Positions 1-7,930 are shown, numbered from the stretch's first letter. The stretch is DNA of 23,289 nucleotides from DATKEG01 sp035544515 (GCA_035544515.1 DATKEG010000197.1:1-23289); one strand, 5' to 3'. Translations and numbers: made by a program. Notes: generated by a model not told the origin, from the sequence alone.

Positions 1-2108
1 TTGACGGACACCATGCCCAGGAACCGCCGGCCGCTGTAGTTGAGCGCGGCGTTGAAGCGGTTCTGCGGCGGCAGGTTGATCTCCGTGAACGGGTACGGGA
101 GCTGGCCAGACTCGGGCGTCTGCGGGTCGGGATCGCTCTGGTAGGAGTAGTTGACCGAGCCGGTGAGCTGGTTCGTGAACGAATGGTCGACCGAAAGCTC
201 TACGCCCCGGTTCCGGATCGGTCCGAGGTTGAGGTACGTGCCGCCGTTCCTCGGCAGGGCGAGCGCTGGACGGCCGATCGCGGCCAGCAGGCCGTTGAGG
301 ATGGTGAGCTGCTGGCCCGTGACGCCCGGCGGCGGAGCGGACGCGCTGTAGAGCGCGAACCCGGGGAAGGTCGGGTTGTCGGTGAGGCGGACGAAGTTGA
401 TGCTGTTGTCGGTGTCGTTCTGGTAGACGGCGATCCCGATCGTGGTGCGCGCGTTGATCGTCCCCGTGTAGGCCAGCTCGAAAGCGTCCAGCGACTGCTC
501 CTTCAGGTCCGGGTTGCCCACGTTGTTCACGATGAGCGGCCAGGGCTGCTGGACGAGCGGCGCCACGATGGGGCCGGCCGGCCCGAGGAGGGGCAGCGCC
601 GGGGTCAGCGCGCGCAGGTCCACCAGGGTGCCGATGATCGGCTGGTCGAGGAAGTTGTTGACCGTCGATGGCGACTGGAAGGCGCGGCTGAACGACGCGC
701 GCAGGGCGTGGGCGTGGTGCGGCTTGTAGATCGCGGTGATGCGCGGCGAGAACACCGGGTCGTCGATGTTCCCGAACTTGTCCACGCGCGCGCCCACGGC
801 CAGGCGGAACTTGTCGACGAACAGCTCCTCCTGGAAGTAGACGCCCATCTCCGTGCGGTCCTCCGAGTTGGGCGTGATGCTGGTGTCGAAGTTGTTCCGG
901 CGGACGTTGCCGCCGTAGGAGAGGATGTGCTTGCCGCCCAGCACCGTCGAGTGCCCGACCTCGAAGTCGTAGGTCTGCGTCTGGAAGGTGAGGTTGACCG
1001 GCCGGCCCGTGGGGTCGGGCAGCAGGAGGCTGGGCGCGTCCGCGTCCACGAAGTTGGCGAAGACGCCCACGCGCAGCGCGTTCTTGTTGAAGGTGACCTT
1101 CCCGTACGACATGTTCGAGCCGCTCTGGATGTCGAACGGTCCGATGCCGGTGTGGATCAGCCCGTCCGTGCCCGCGTAGCCGCCCGCGTAGGTCAGCCGC
1201 GCGCCGTCGCCGAGCTCCTGGTCCACGCGCAGGTCCACCTTGGGCTGGCTGGTCGAGGTGTTCCGGAACGCGCGCTCGCCCTGGAAGGCCGCCGTGCGGT
1301 CGGCCGGATACGGGGCGCCGCCCACGGCCACGCCCGGGTTGAGGGGATGCGTGGTGCGGGGGATCGACCCGACCGGCCGGGCGTAGGGATCGGAGTAGTA
1401 GTAGCCGCCGGTGAGCTTGAAGGACCAGTTCTCGTTGGGAGCGGAGACGAAGCTCGCGGTCGTGCCGCCGATCTTGCCCGTGTCCTCGGCGACGGTGGAA
1501 CCCGCCTCGCGGTCGAAGAGCCCGCCGGTGAAGCCGAGGCGGAACGCCCGGCAGGGCGGCGCCTCGCCCGCCGCGCAGGCGGCCTCGCGCGGCGACTTGG
1601 TGATGATGTTGATGACGCCGGTGAGCGCGTTGGCGCCCCACACGGCCGAGGCCGGCCCCCGCACCACCTCGATCTGCTTGATGTCCTCGGGGTTCGACGG
1701 GATCCAGTCCCAGAGCGTGAACCCGTAGAAATCGAGGTAGATCGAACGGCCGTCCACCACCACGAGCTGCGAGGCGGACAGGGTGCCCGAGGCCTGCCGG
1801 CTGTTCACGTTGATGTCGCGCGCCGACATCTGCACGACGTTGAGCCCGGGGACCGAGCGCAGCAGGTCGCCGTAGTTCTGTGCCGGGCTGTTGAGGATCG
1901 TCTCCTCGGAGATCACGCTCATGGTGGCGGGAGCGTTGATGATCGTGGTCTCCACCTTGGAGGCGGAGACGACGATCTCCTCGCCGCGGCGGATGACGTC
2001 GTCTTCCTTCGCCTCGGGCTCGGCCGGCGGCGCGGCGGCCTGTTGAGCCTGGACCGGACTCGCGGCCGGCGCCGCCATCACGAGCAGCGCCAGAAGAAAC
2101 CGTCTCAT
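1..2108 (-). CDS. TonB-dependent outer-membrane receptor (3' end beyond window)
   Basis: Outer-membrane gated channel that takes up a ligand using TonB/ExbBD energy. The frame is open from an ATG at 2108 to the window edge, giving 702 codons; the C-terminus is missing. An AGGAGGA Shine-Dalgarno lies just upstream of the start. Residues 1-22 form a signal peptide (MRRFLLALLVMAAP..., AQA-type end). A short linker leads to EEIVVSASK (TonB-box/plug start), then a plug domain at about 50-170 containing DLLRSVPGLNV, VVVDGRSIY, IEVVRGPASAVWGANA and GVINIITKSP. A long beta-barrel follows, with FSPRITAIYKP, ALRASFSRAFQSPS, NPDLKEQSLDAFELAY and, near the edge, FNAALNYSG. The visible end looks close to the natural C-terminus, because this FNAALNY-type segment is usually among the last strands. 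The substrate cannot be told; no transporter or regulator partner is adjacent. Family assignment is firm. Confidence 0.95.
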   Translation of the reverse strand, partial: MRRFLLALLVMAAPAASPVQAQQAAAPPAEPEAKEDDVIRRGEEIVVSASKVETTIINAPATMSVISEETILNSPAQNYGDLLRSVPGLNVVQMSARDINVNSRQASGTLSASQLVVVDGRSIYLDFYGFTLWDWIPSNPEDIKQIEVVRGPASAVWGANALTGVINIITKSPREAACAAGEAPPCRAFRLGFTGGLFDREAGSTVAEDTGKIGGTTASFVSAPNENWSFKLTGGYYYSDPYARPVGSIPRTTHPLNPGVAVGGAPYPADRTAAFQGERAFRNTSTSQPKVDLRVDQELGDGARLTYAGGYAGTDGLIHTGIGPFDIQSGSNMSYGKVTFNKNALRVGVFANFVDADAPSLLLPDPTGRPVNLTFQTQTYDFEVGHSTVLGGKHILSYGGNVRRNNFDTSITPNSEDRTEMGVYFQEELFVDKFRLAVGARVDKFGNIDDPVFSPRITAIYKPHHAHALRASFSRAFQSPSTVNNFLDQPIIGTLVDLRALTPALPLLGPAGPIVAPLVQQPWPLIVNNVGNPDLKEQSLDAFELAYTGTINARTTIGIAVYQNDTDNSINFVRLTDNPTFPGFALYSASAPPPGVTGQQLTILNGLLAAIGRPALALPRNGGTYLNLGPIRNRGVELSVDHSFTNQLTGSVNYSYQSDPDPQTPESGQLPYPFTEINLPPQNRFNAALNYSGRRFLGMVSV

Positions 2109-2234
2109 CGCATTCCTCCTTGGTGGGGCATGGATTCCGGGCCCGCCCGAAGCAGGCTAACGTCTCCGCCGCAGTGAGGGGCTTCGGCTCGTGACGCTTC
2201 CCGCGACCGTCATAACGACCGGGAGCACGGGCGT

Positions 2235-2243
2235 CCCCCCCCC
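2235..2243. repeat. Nine-base C/G homopolymer tract in receptor leader
   Basis: Nine consecutive C on the plus strand (G9 in the sense of the receptor mRNA) lie about 127 bases upstream of the receptor ATG, just downstream of the candidate -10. Tracts of this kind upstream of outer-membrane protein genes can vary by slipped-strand mispairing. Whether this one varies is unknown. Confidence 0.7.
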
Positions 2244-2255
2244 GATCGGCCGGAG

Positions 2256-2264
2256 TCTATACCA
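2256..2264 (-). promoter_or_regulatory. Possible extended -10 promoter for the TonB-dependent receptor
   Basis: On the minus strand TGGTATAGA reads as an extended -10 (TGn + TATAGA, 4 of 6 matches to TATAAT), in the only AT-richer patch of this intergenic region. No good -35 is seen. It would give a leader of about 140 nt before the ATG at 2108. Weak, sequence-only call. Confidence 0.3.
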
Positions 2265-2302
2265 CAACACGACTTGCCGCCGCCAGCGAGGGGGACTGGA
2301 TC

Positions 2303-2315
2303 GCCCGAAGCGGGC
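2303..2315 (-). terminator. Weak hairpin directly after mpl stop
   Basis: GCCCG and CGGGC form a 5-bp stem with a 3-base loop, abutting the mpl stop codon on its 3' side. No T-run follows, so it would at most be a weak or factor-dependent terminator of the recycling operon. Confidence 0.25.
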
Positions 2316-3722
2316 TCAGGATGGCGCTGAAAGCGCGTTGAGCAGCTTCTCGTGGATCCCCCCGAAGCCGCCGTTCGAGAGGATCACCACGCGGTCGCCC
2401 TCGCGCAGATCGCGCGCCAGGTGCGACACGATGTCGTCCACGGACGGGATGAGGCGCGCGTCCCGGCCCAGCTCCGCGATGGCCTGCACCAGCTCGCCTT
2501 CGGAGAGCCGCTGGCCTTCCGGGACCTTGGCCGGCAGGTAGGCCGCGGCCACGATCACGCGGTCCGCATCCTGGAACGCGCGGGCGAACTCCTCCTGGAA
2601 GACGCGGGTGCGCGAGGTGTAGGACCTCGGCTCGAACACCGCCACCAGCCGCCCGGCCGGCCCCGCGGAGAGGACCGTGCGCAGCGCGCGCAACGTCTCG
2701 CGCACCGCGGTGGGATGGTGGGCGAAGTCGTCGTAGACCACGACCCCGCGCGCGCGCCCGCGCACCTCCAGCCGGCGCTTGACGCCGCCGAAGGAGGCCA
2801 GCGCCGCGCGCGCCGCGCTCGGGGGCACGCCCACGGCGTTGGCCGCGGCCAGCGCGGCCAGGGCGTTGCGCAGGTTGTGCTCGCCCGGCGAGGCGAGCGT
2901 GAACTCTCCCTCGTCACGGCCCTGCCGCACCAGGCGGAAGTGCCAGCCCTCCGCCGCCGGCCGCACGTCGGTGGCGCGCCAGTCCGCCTCGGGGCCCAGC
3001 CCGAAGGTCTGCACCGGCGACTTCGCGCGGGGCAGGATCTCGCGCAGGGCGGGCGTCTCGAGCCCCGCCACCACCAGGCCGCGGCGCGGCACCAGGTTGA
3101 GCAGGTGCACGAAGGCCCGCTGCACGGCGCCCAGGTCCGGGTAGATGTCGGCGTGGTCGTATTCGACGTTGCCGATGATGGCCACGTCCGGCAGGTAGTG
3201 CACGAACTTGGGCCGCTTGTCGAAGAAGGCCGAGTCGTATTCGTCGCCCTCCACCACGAAGTGCTCTCCTTCGCCCAGCCGGTAGCTCCTCTCGAAGTCG
3301 ACGGGTACGCCGCCCACGAGGAACGAGGGGTCCTTCCCCGCGCGGTGGAGGATGTACGCGGCGAGGCTGGTGGTGGTCGTCTTGCCGTGCGTGCCCGCCA
3401 CCACGATGTTGGTGCGGCCGCGCAGGAACTCCTCGGCCAGGAGCGCGGGCATGCTGCTCATGCGCTGCTTGCGGTCGAGGACGACCTCCACCTCGGGGTT
3501 GCCGCGAGAGAGCGCGTTGCCGACCACCACGAGGTCGGCGTCGGCGGGCACGTTCTCCTCGCCATACGGCGCGCGGATGGGGATCCCCAGCGCCTCGAGC
3601 TGCGTGGACATGGGCGGGTAGACGTCCTGGTCCGAGCCCGAGACGGCGTGCCTTCTCGCCACGAGCAGCCCGGCCAGGGAGGCCATGGCCGTGCCCGCCA
3701 CGCCGGAGAGATGGATCTTCAT
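2316..3722 (-). CDS. mpl: UDP-N-acetylmuramate:L-Ala-gamma-D-Glu-meso-DAP ligase (Mpl)
   Basis: ATP-dependent cytoplasmic ligase that joins recycled murein tripeptide to UDP-MurNAc, bypassing MurC, MurD and MurE. 468 aa, normal for the family. N-terminal Rossmann-like MurC/Mpl domain (MKIHLSGVAGTAMASLAG), P-loop GTHGKTTTT at 110-118, central ligase domain with VEGDEYDSAFFDKRPKFVHY (157-176) and GNVEYDHADIY, and C-terminal domain with YDDFAHHPTAV (330-340) and FEPRSYTSR. The EGDEYD-AFFDKRPKFVHY and DDFAHHPTA segments favour Mpl over MurC. I chose the ATG at 3722 because it begins the family N-terminus and its ATGA overlaps the ldcA stop by 4 bases; the open frame extends upstream to 4595 only as an antisense-like shadow within ldcA. 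Last gene of the recycling operon. Confidence 0.95.
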   Translation of the reverse strand: MKIHLSGVAGTAMASLAGLLVARRHAVSGSDQDVYPPMSTQLEALGIPIRAPYGEENVPADADLVVVGNALSRGNPEVEVVLDRKQRMSSMPALLAEEFLRGRTNIVVAGTHGKTTTTSLAAYILHRAGKDPSFLVGGVPVDFERSYRLGEGEHFVVEGDEYDSAFFDKRPKFVHYLPDVAIIGNVEYDHADIYPDLGAVQRAFVHLLNLVPRRGLVVAGLETPALREILPRAKSPVQTFGLGPEADWRATDVRPAAEGWHFRLVRQGRDEGEFTLASPGEHNLRNALAALAAANAVGVPPSAARAALASFGGVKRRLEVRGRARGVVVYDDFAHHPTAVRETLRALRTVLSAGPAGRLVAVFEPRSYTSRTRVFQEEFARAFQDADRVIVAAAYLPAKVPEGQRLSEGELVQAIAELGRDARLIPSVDDIVSHLARDLREGDRVVILSNGGFGGIHEKLLNALSAPS

Positions 3723-4648
3723 GAGACGGACGCCTCCAGGATCTCGAACCGGGCGTCCTCGCCGCAGCTGAGCCGCGCCCTCGCTCCCAGGGGAAGCGTG
3801 ACGTTCGGGCTGGCGGTGTGGCCGCTCGACAGGCCCAGCGCGATGGGCACGTCGAGGCCGGAGAGGGCGTCGAGCAGGACCTCCTCCAGCCCGTAGCCGG
3901 CGTCCAGACGCGGAGAGCAGCCCTTCATGTCGCCGAAGACGATCCCCCGCACGCCGGCCAGGGCGCCCGAGTGCCGCAGCTGCATCAGCATGCGGTCGAT
4001 CCGGAAGGGCTTCTCGTCCACATCCTCCATGAACAGGATGGTGGGCTCGCCCTCCGTGGTCAGCGCCCACGGCGTGCCGGCGGCGGCGGCCAGGATCGAG
4101 AGGCATCCCCCGCGGAGCCGGCCTTCCGCCTCGCCCCGGCGCAGGGGCGCGAGGTCGCCGGGCTCGGCCCGGTACGGCGGGCCTTCGCCGCCGAGCGCGG
4201 CCGCGAAGCTGGGGCGGTCGTAGTTCCCGGTCGCGAGCTCCCGGGCCACCATCGGCCCGTGGAAGCTCACGACGTGCGCGCGGTTGCTCAGCAGGTGCAG
4301 GAGCGTGAGGTCGCTGTAACCCACGAGCGCGCGGGGACGGGCCCCGAGCAGGCCCGCGTCGAGGTGCGGGACCAGCCACCCGCTGCCCGCCCCACCCCGG
4401 GCCGCGACCACGCCCCTGACCTCGGGGTCGCTCAGCAGCGACTGCAGGTCCGCCAGGCGCTCCTCGACGGTGCCCGAGTTGAAGCGGAACCGGCCGCGGG
4501 TCGCGGGCGTCACTCGTACGCGGTAGCCCAGCGACTCGAGCTCGGCCACGCCCTGGTCCAGGCGCGCCGCGTCGATGGGGCCGGCCGGCGCGCACACGCC
4601 CAGGAGGTCGCCGGGCCGCAGCGCGGGCGGCCGCGTCCAGGGCGTCAC
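3719..4648 (-). CDS. ldcA: Murein LD-carboxypeptidase (peptidase family S66)
   Basis: Serine carboxypeptidase that removes the terminal D-Ala from murein tetrapeptides, yielding the tripeptide that Mpl uses. 309 aa, standard length. The N-terminal motif LRPGDLLGVCAPAGPI is typical of S66. The expected Ser-Glu-His triad is visible: Ser112 in GYSDLT, Glu208 in FMEDVDEKPFRIDRM, and His277 in SSGHTASPNVTLPLG. No signal peptide is seen, consistent with a cytoplasmic recycling role. GTG start at 4648 overlaps the SDR stop (GTGA), and the stop overlaps the mpl start (ATGA), so the three genes are probably translationally coupled. Direct adjacency to mpl and nagZ strongly supports LD-carboxypeptidase rather than another S66 activity such as microcin C self-immunity (MccF). 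Confidence 0.93.
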   Translation of the reverse strand: MTPWTRPPALRPGDLLGVCAPAGPIDAARLDQGVAELESLGYRVRVTPATRGRFRFNSGTVEERLADLQSLLSDPEVRGVVAARGGAGSGWLVPHLDAGLLGARPRALVGYSDLTLLHLLSNRAHVVSFHGPMVARELATGNYDRPSFAAALGGEGPPYRAEPGDLAPLRRGEAEGRLRGGCLSILAAAAGTPWALTTEGEPTILFMEDVDEKPFRIDRMLMQLRHSGALAGVRGIVFGDMKGCSPRLDAGYGLEEVLLDALSGLDVPIALGLSSGHTASPNVTLPLGARARLSCGEDARFEILEASVS

Positions 4649-5436
4649 AGCAGTCCGCGGTGCGCGCCCCCGTCCACCTGCACGGTGACGCCGGTGACGT
4701 ACGAGGCGCGCTCGGAGCAGAGGAACGCGACGACGGCGGCCAGCTCCTCCGGCTCGGCCACGCGGCGGAGTGGCGCGCCGGCGGCCAGGTCCGCCAGGAC
4801 CTCTTCCGGCGCGCGCCCGGCCTTCGTGGCGCGCGAGAGCACCACCTCGTCGAGCCGGTCCGTACGGGTGTAGCCGGGGCAGACGGTGTTGACGAGGATG
4901 CCGTCGGGGCCCAGCTCGTTCGACAGCGTCTTGGCCAGCCCCACGATCGCCGGCCGGAAGGCGTTCGACAGGGCGAGGCCGTCGATGGGCTGCTTGGCCG
5001 AGAGCGAGGCGATGTTGACGATGCGTCCCCAGCGCTGGCGGCGCATGTGGGGCACGGCCGCGCGCACGAGGTGGACGACGTTGGCCAGGGTGACGCGGTA
5101 CGCCTCCGCCCAGGCCTCGTCGGAGACGGCCGCGAAGCCGCCCGGCCGCGGCCCTCCGGTGTTGGTGACGAGGACGTCGAGCCGGCCGAAGGCGGAGGCC
5201 GCCTCGTCCACGAACCGCCGGCAGTCCTCGGCCAGGCCGACGTCGGCGACTACGGGCAGCGTCCGCGCGCCCGTGTCGCGGGCGATGGCGGCGGCCGCCT
5301 CCACGATGCGGCCTCGGTCGCGCCCGCAGATCCCGACCGAGGCCCCCTCGGCGCCCAGCGCATGCGCGCTGGCGCGCCCGAGCCCGCGCGACGCGGCCGC
5401 CACCGCGGCCGCGCGACCCTTCAGGCCCAGGTCCAC
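4645..5436 (-). CDS. SDR-family protein with degenerate catalytic motif
   Basis: 263-aa short-chain dehydrogenase/reductase fold. The nucleotide-binding TGxxxGxG is replaced by AAASRGLG (13-20). NTGGPRPGG (92-100) stands for the NAG motif, and NIAS (141-144) carries the usual Ser. The YxxxK pair is absent: in ALSNAFRPAIVGLAK the Tyr position is Ser157 and the Lys position Arg161. VNTVCPGYTRTDRL and the C-terminal YVTGVTVQVDGG are normal SDR features. A known SDR subgroup annotated as 3-oxoacyl-ACP-reductase-like lacks perfect motifs in this way, so the gene is probably intact rather than decaying. Starts GTG at 5436, one base after the nagZ stop, and overlaps ldcA by 4 bases. Its substrate and role within a murein-recycling operon are unknown. 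Confidence 0.88.
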   Translation of the reverse strand: MDLGLKGRAAAVAAASRGLGRASAHALGAEGASVGICGRDRGRIVEAAAAIARDTGARTLPVVADVGLAEDCRRFVDEAASAFGRLDVLVTNTGGPRPGGFAAVSDEAWAEAYRVTLANVVHLVRAAVPHMRRQRWGRIVNIASLSAKQPIDGLALSNAFRPAIVGLAKTLSNELGPDGILVNTVCPGYTRTDRLDEVVLSRATKAGRAPEEVLADLAAGAPLRRVAEPEELAAVVAFLCSERASYVTGVTVQVDGGAHRGLL

Positions 5437-5437
5437 C

Positions 5438-6541
5438 TCAGACCACCTCGCCGGCGCGAGCGGCGATCTCGCGGGCCACCGCCTGGTGCTCGCCCGCGCC
5501 CGCCGCCTCGCGGGCCCGGCGCGAGTCGGGATCGCGATGTGGGACGAGGTAGCGGTGCTTGAGGCGGCGTATGCGCTCGCCGGACTCGTCGAGGTCCGTC
5601 CACGGGATCTGCTCGGACTCCACGGCGCGGATCAGCCCCTCCAGGGCGTCCACCTGCTGCTCGTGGTCGGCGCAGTACTCCACGACGTCACAGCCGGCGC
5701 GCGCGGCGAGCACGGCCGACTCGCCGGGCTGCCAGCGCTTGGCCAGCGCGTGCATCTCCATGTCGTCGGAGAACACGACGCCCTCGAAGCCCAGCCGGTC
5801 GCGCACGAGGTCCTTCACCACGCGCGGCGAGAGGGTGGCGGGCAGGTCGTCGTCCAGGTCGGTGAGCACGACGTGCGCCGTCATCACACCCGCCACGCCC
5901 GCCTCGATGGCCGCCGCGAAGGGCCGCAGCTCGCGGTCCTCGAGCCGGGCCCGGGCGTGGTGGAGGAACGGGAGGTCCAGGTGCGGGTCGACCTCGGTGT
6001 CGCCCTGGCCGATGAAGTGCTTGGCGCACGCGGCCACCCCGTTCTCCTGCAGGCCCCTGACCAGCGCCGCGCCCAGCCGGCCGACCGCGTCCGGCTCGGG
6101 GCCGAACGACCGGTCGCCGATCACGGGGCTCTGCGGGTTCGTGTCGAGGTCCACCACGGGCGCGAAGTCGAGCCTGATGCCGCAGGCCGCCAGCTCGGCC
6201 GCGAGCGCCGCGCCCTGCCGGCGAGCCAGCTCCTCGGAGCCCGCGCGCCCGACCAGGCGCGGCGCCGGCCACACCGTCCACGGCTCGCGCAGGCGCGCCA
6301 CGCGGCCACCCTCCTGGTCCACGGCGACCAGGAGCGGGACGGCGTGGCCCGCGTCCCGCGCGATGGACTGCAGCTCGCGCACGAGGTCGGCCACCTGCCC
6401 GGGCGTGTCCACGTTGCGCGCGAAGAGCACGACGTGGCCCACGCCGAAATCGCGGATCAGCATGCGCGCCTCGGGTGAGGCGGTATGGCCGTGGAAGCCG
6501 GCCATGAACCGCTGCCCCACCTTCCGCACCGCTTCGCGCAA
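5438..6541 (-). CDS. nagZ: Beta-N-acetylhexosaminidase NagZ (GH3)
   Basis: Cytoplasmic glycosidase that cleaves GlcNAc from GlcNAc-1,6-anhydroMurNAc(-peptide) during cell-wall recycling. 367 aa, single GH3 catalytic domain. Motifs: FMAGFHG (12-18), VAVDQEGGRVARL (72-84), DFAPVVDLDTNP (125-136), NagZ signature KHFIGQGDTEVDPH (174-187) matching KH(F/I)xGxGxxxxDxH, with His187 in the acid/base position, and SDDMEM (258-263) with the nucleophile Asp. The usual GHGDT reads GQGDT here. No signal peptide. The TTG start at 6541 follows a GAGG; a GTG at codon 8 or the ATG at codon 13 would lose conserved residues, though the exact start is not certain. Stop is one base before the SDR start. Confidence 0.93.
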   Translation of the reverse strand: MREAVRKVGQRFMAGFHGHTASPEARMLIRDFGVGHVVLFARNVDTPGQVADLVRELQSIARDAGHAVPLLVAVDQEGGRVARLREPWTVWPAPRLVGRAGSEELARRQGAALAAELAACGIRLDFAPVVDLDTNPQSPVIGDRSFGPEPDAVGRLGAALVRGLQENGVAACAKHFIGQGDTEVDPHLDLPFLHHARARLEDRELRPFAAAIEAGVAGVMTAHVVLTDLDDDLPATLSPRVVKDLVRDRLGFEGVVFSDDMEMHALAKRWQPGESAVLAARAGCDVVEYCADHEQQVDALEGLIRAVESEQIPWTDLDESGERIRRLKHRYLVPHRDPDSRRAREAAGAGEHQAVAREIAARAGEVV

Positions 6542-6547
6542 GCGGCC

Positions 6548-7003
6548 TCAGGCCCCCAGGCGGCGACGGACCGCCTCGTTCACCTTCTTTCCGTCCGCGG
6601 GGGTGCCCGCGGCCTGCAGCGCCGCCAGAGCGGCCTTCATCACGCGACCCATGTCCTTCGCCGAGCTGGCGCCCGTCTCCGCCACCGCCTTCTCCACCGC
6701 GGCGCCGATCTCCGCCTCGGAGGCCTCCGCCGGCAGGTAGCCTTTCAGCACCTCGATCTCGGCCTCCTCTTTGCGCACCAGCTCGGGCCGGTTCGCCTTG
6801 CGGAACTGGAAGACCGAGTCCTCGCGCTGCCGCACGAGCGTCTGCAGGACCTTCACCGCCTCCTCGTCGTCGAGCGGCGAGCGCTTGTCGATCTCGCGGT
6901 TCTTGAGCGCGGCCTTGGCCATGCGCAGCACACCGGTGCGCGGCGCGTCCTGGGCCTTCATCGAAGCCCTGAGGTCGTCGTCGATGCGTTCCACGAGCGT
7001 CAT
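6548..7003 (-). CDS. yqeY: GatB/YqeY-domain protein
   Basis: 151-aa YqeY family protein, resembling the C-terminal tRNA-handling helical domain of GatB/GatE amidotransferase subunits; its cellular role is not settled. Typical opening (MTLVERIDDDLRASMKAQD), LRMAKAALKNREIDKR, the long charged helix with RKANRPELVRKEEAEIEVLKGYLP in two adjoining segments, and the tail GRVMKAALAAL...GKKVNEAVRRRL. Length matches the family. ATG at 7003 is preceded by GAGG at suitable distance. It is the first gene of the minus-strand operon, 6 bases before nagZ, and shares a 39-base divergent intergenic region with the plus-strand operon. Confidence 0.93.
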   Translation of the reverse strand: MTLVERIDDDLRASMKAQDAPRTGVLRMAKAALKNREIDKRSPLDDEEAVKVLQTLVRQREDSVFQFRKANRPELVRKEEAEIEVLKGYLPAEASEAEIGAAVEKAVAETGASSAKDMGRVMKAALAALQAAGTPADGKKVNEAVRRRLGA

Positions 7004-7042
7004 GATGCCTCAAGCATAATCCAACCGCGCTATCCTTCCTCC

Positions 7043-7930
7043 GTGTCCCCTGTCCCGCGCCGCGCCCCGCGCGCGGCGATCGTCGCCGGCGCGATCGTGC
7101 CCCTGCTGCTCGCGGCCCGGTCCGCGGCTCCGGAACCGGAGCCGCCCTTCGCGGCCCCTTCGTGTCCCGCGCCCCTGGGCCGGCCGGTGGCCCTGCCCCT
7201 GCGCGCCCTCGAGCTCGCCTTCCTCGGCCCGGACCGGCTCCTGGCGCTCGACGGCGCCGAGGTGGCGCTGTTCGAGCTGGGCGAGGGCGGGGCCAGGTTG
7301 CTCAGCCGGGCGTCCCTGCCCGGCCCGCTCGAGGTGGTCCGCGCGCCGGGCGGGCTGCTGCAGGCATCGGAGCGCGATGCCGCGGCGTGGGCCATGACCA
7401 GCCGCAGCCCGCGGGCCGTGCTCCTGGCCGTCGAAAGCGGAGCGCTGGTGGAGCGGGAGCAGGCCGAGGCGCTGCCCTTCCCCGGCGCGCCGCGCGGGCT
7501 CCGTTTCCGCGCGGGCACGAACCTGATCGAGGGCGAGGTGGAAGGCCTCGGCGGCGGTCCCTTCCTCGACGTCACGGGGACCGGCACGCCGCTCGCCGTG
7601 TCGCCCGAGGGACGTCTCCTCGCGGCCGGGGCCGGCGGCGCCGCGGCCCGCGTGGGACCGACGCTGGCGCCGCTGTGGCCCGGCCTCGTCGCCGCCTCGG
7701 CCGCCTCGCCGCCCGGGCACGACGACGCGCTCCTCGTCCTCACCGCCACCGGGACGCAGCCGCTCCTGAGTTGCCCGGCGCCGGGGCCCGTGCGCGCCAT
7801 CGCCGCGCGCGTGCACGGGGAGACGGCACGTCTGGCCGTGGCGGTGGACGACGGAGAAGGCGGTTCATCGCTGCTCATGTTCGAGCTCGTCCACCCGCAA
7901 CCGGGCGCGCAAACGCCCCCACGGCCGTGA
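7043..7930 (+). CDS. Exported protein of unknown function, possible beta-propeller
   Basis: 295 aa, not recognised. A basic N-terminus and a hydrophobic stretch (residues 10-27, AAIVAGAIVPLLLAARS) look like a signal peptide or membrane anchor, followed by a Pro-rich linker. The rest is a series of short strand-like segments such as LAFLGPDRLLALDGAEVALFEL, LAVSPEGRLLAAGAGG and TARLAVAVDDGEGGSSLLMFEL, reminiscent of propeller blades but without a clear repeat motif. I chose the GTG at 7043; longer frames run through yqeY and nagZ antisense. There is no Shine-Dalgarno before it (the sequence is TTCCTCC), so start and translation mode are uncertain. A CATAAT at 7015-7020 could be a -10. Its stop overlaps the solute-binding protein start (GTGA), so it likely works with the downstream sensor genes. 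Confidence 0.72.
   Translation: MSPVPRRAPRAAIVAGAIVPLLLAARSAAPEPEPPFAAPSCPAPLGRPVALPLRALELAFLGPDRLLALDGAEVALFELGEGGARLLSRASLPGPLEVVRAPGGLLQASERDAAAWAMTSRSPRAVLLAVESGALVEREQAEALPFPGAPRGLRFRAGTNLIEGEVEGLGGGPFLDVTGTGTPLAVSPEGRLLAAGAGGAAARVGPTLAPLWPGLVAASAASPPGHDDALLVLTATGTQPLLSCPAPGPVRAIAARVHGETARLAVAVDDGEGGSSLLMFELVHPQPGAQTPPRP

Noticed and set aside
183..2177. 664-aa plus-strand open frame opposite the TonB-dependent receptor
   Set aside because: It is Arg/Val/Gly/Asp-rich with no recognisable motif, exactly antisense to a receptor with clear domains; typical of GC-rich antisense frames.
2109..2255. Possible cobalamin riboswitch upstream of the TonB-dependent receptor
   Set aside because: Fragments such as GGGAAGC and CCTCACTGCGG loosely resemble the aptamer core, but the region is short and lacks a proper B12-box and the second conserved half.
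3723..4595. N-terminal extension of the mpl frame (to 759 aa)
   Set aside because: It lies in a different frame within ldcA, is low-complexity Arg/Pro-rich, and the true Mpl N-terminus begins at 3722.
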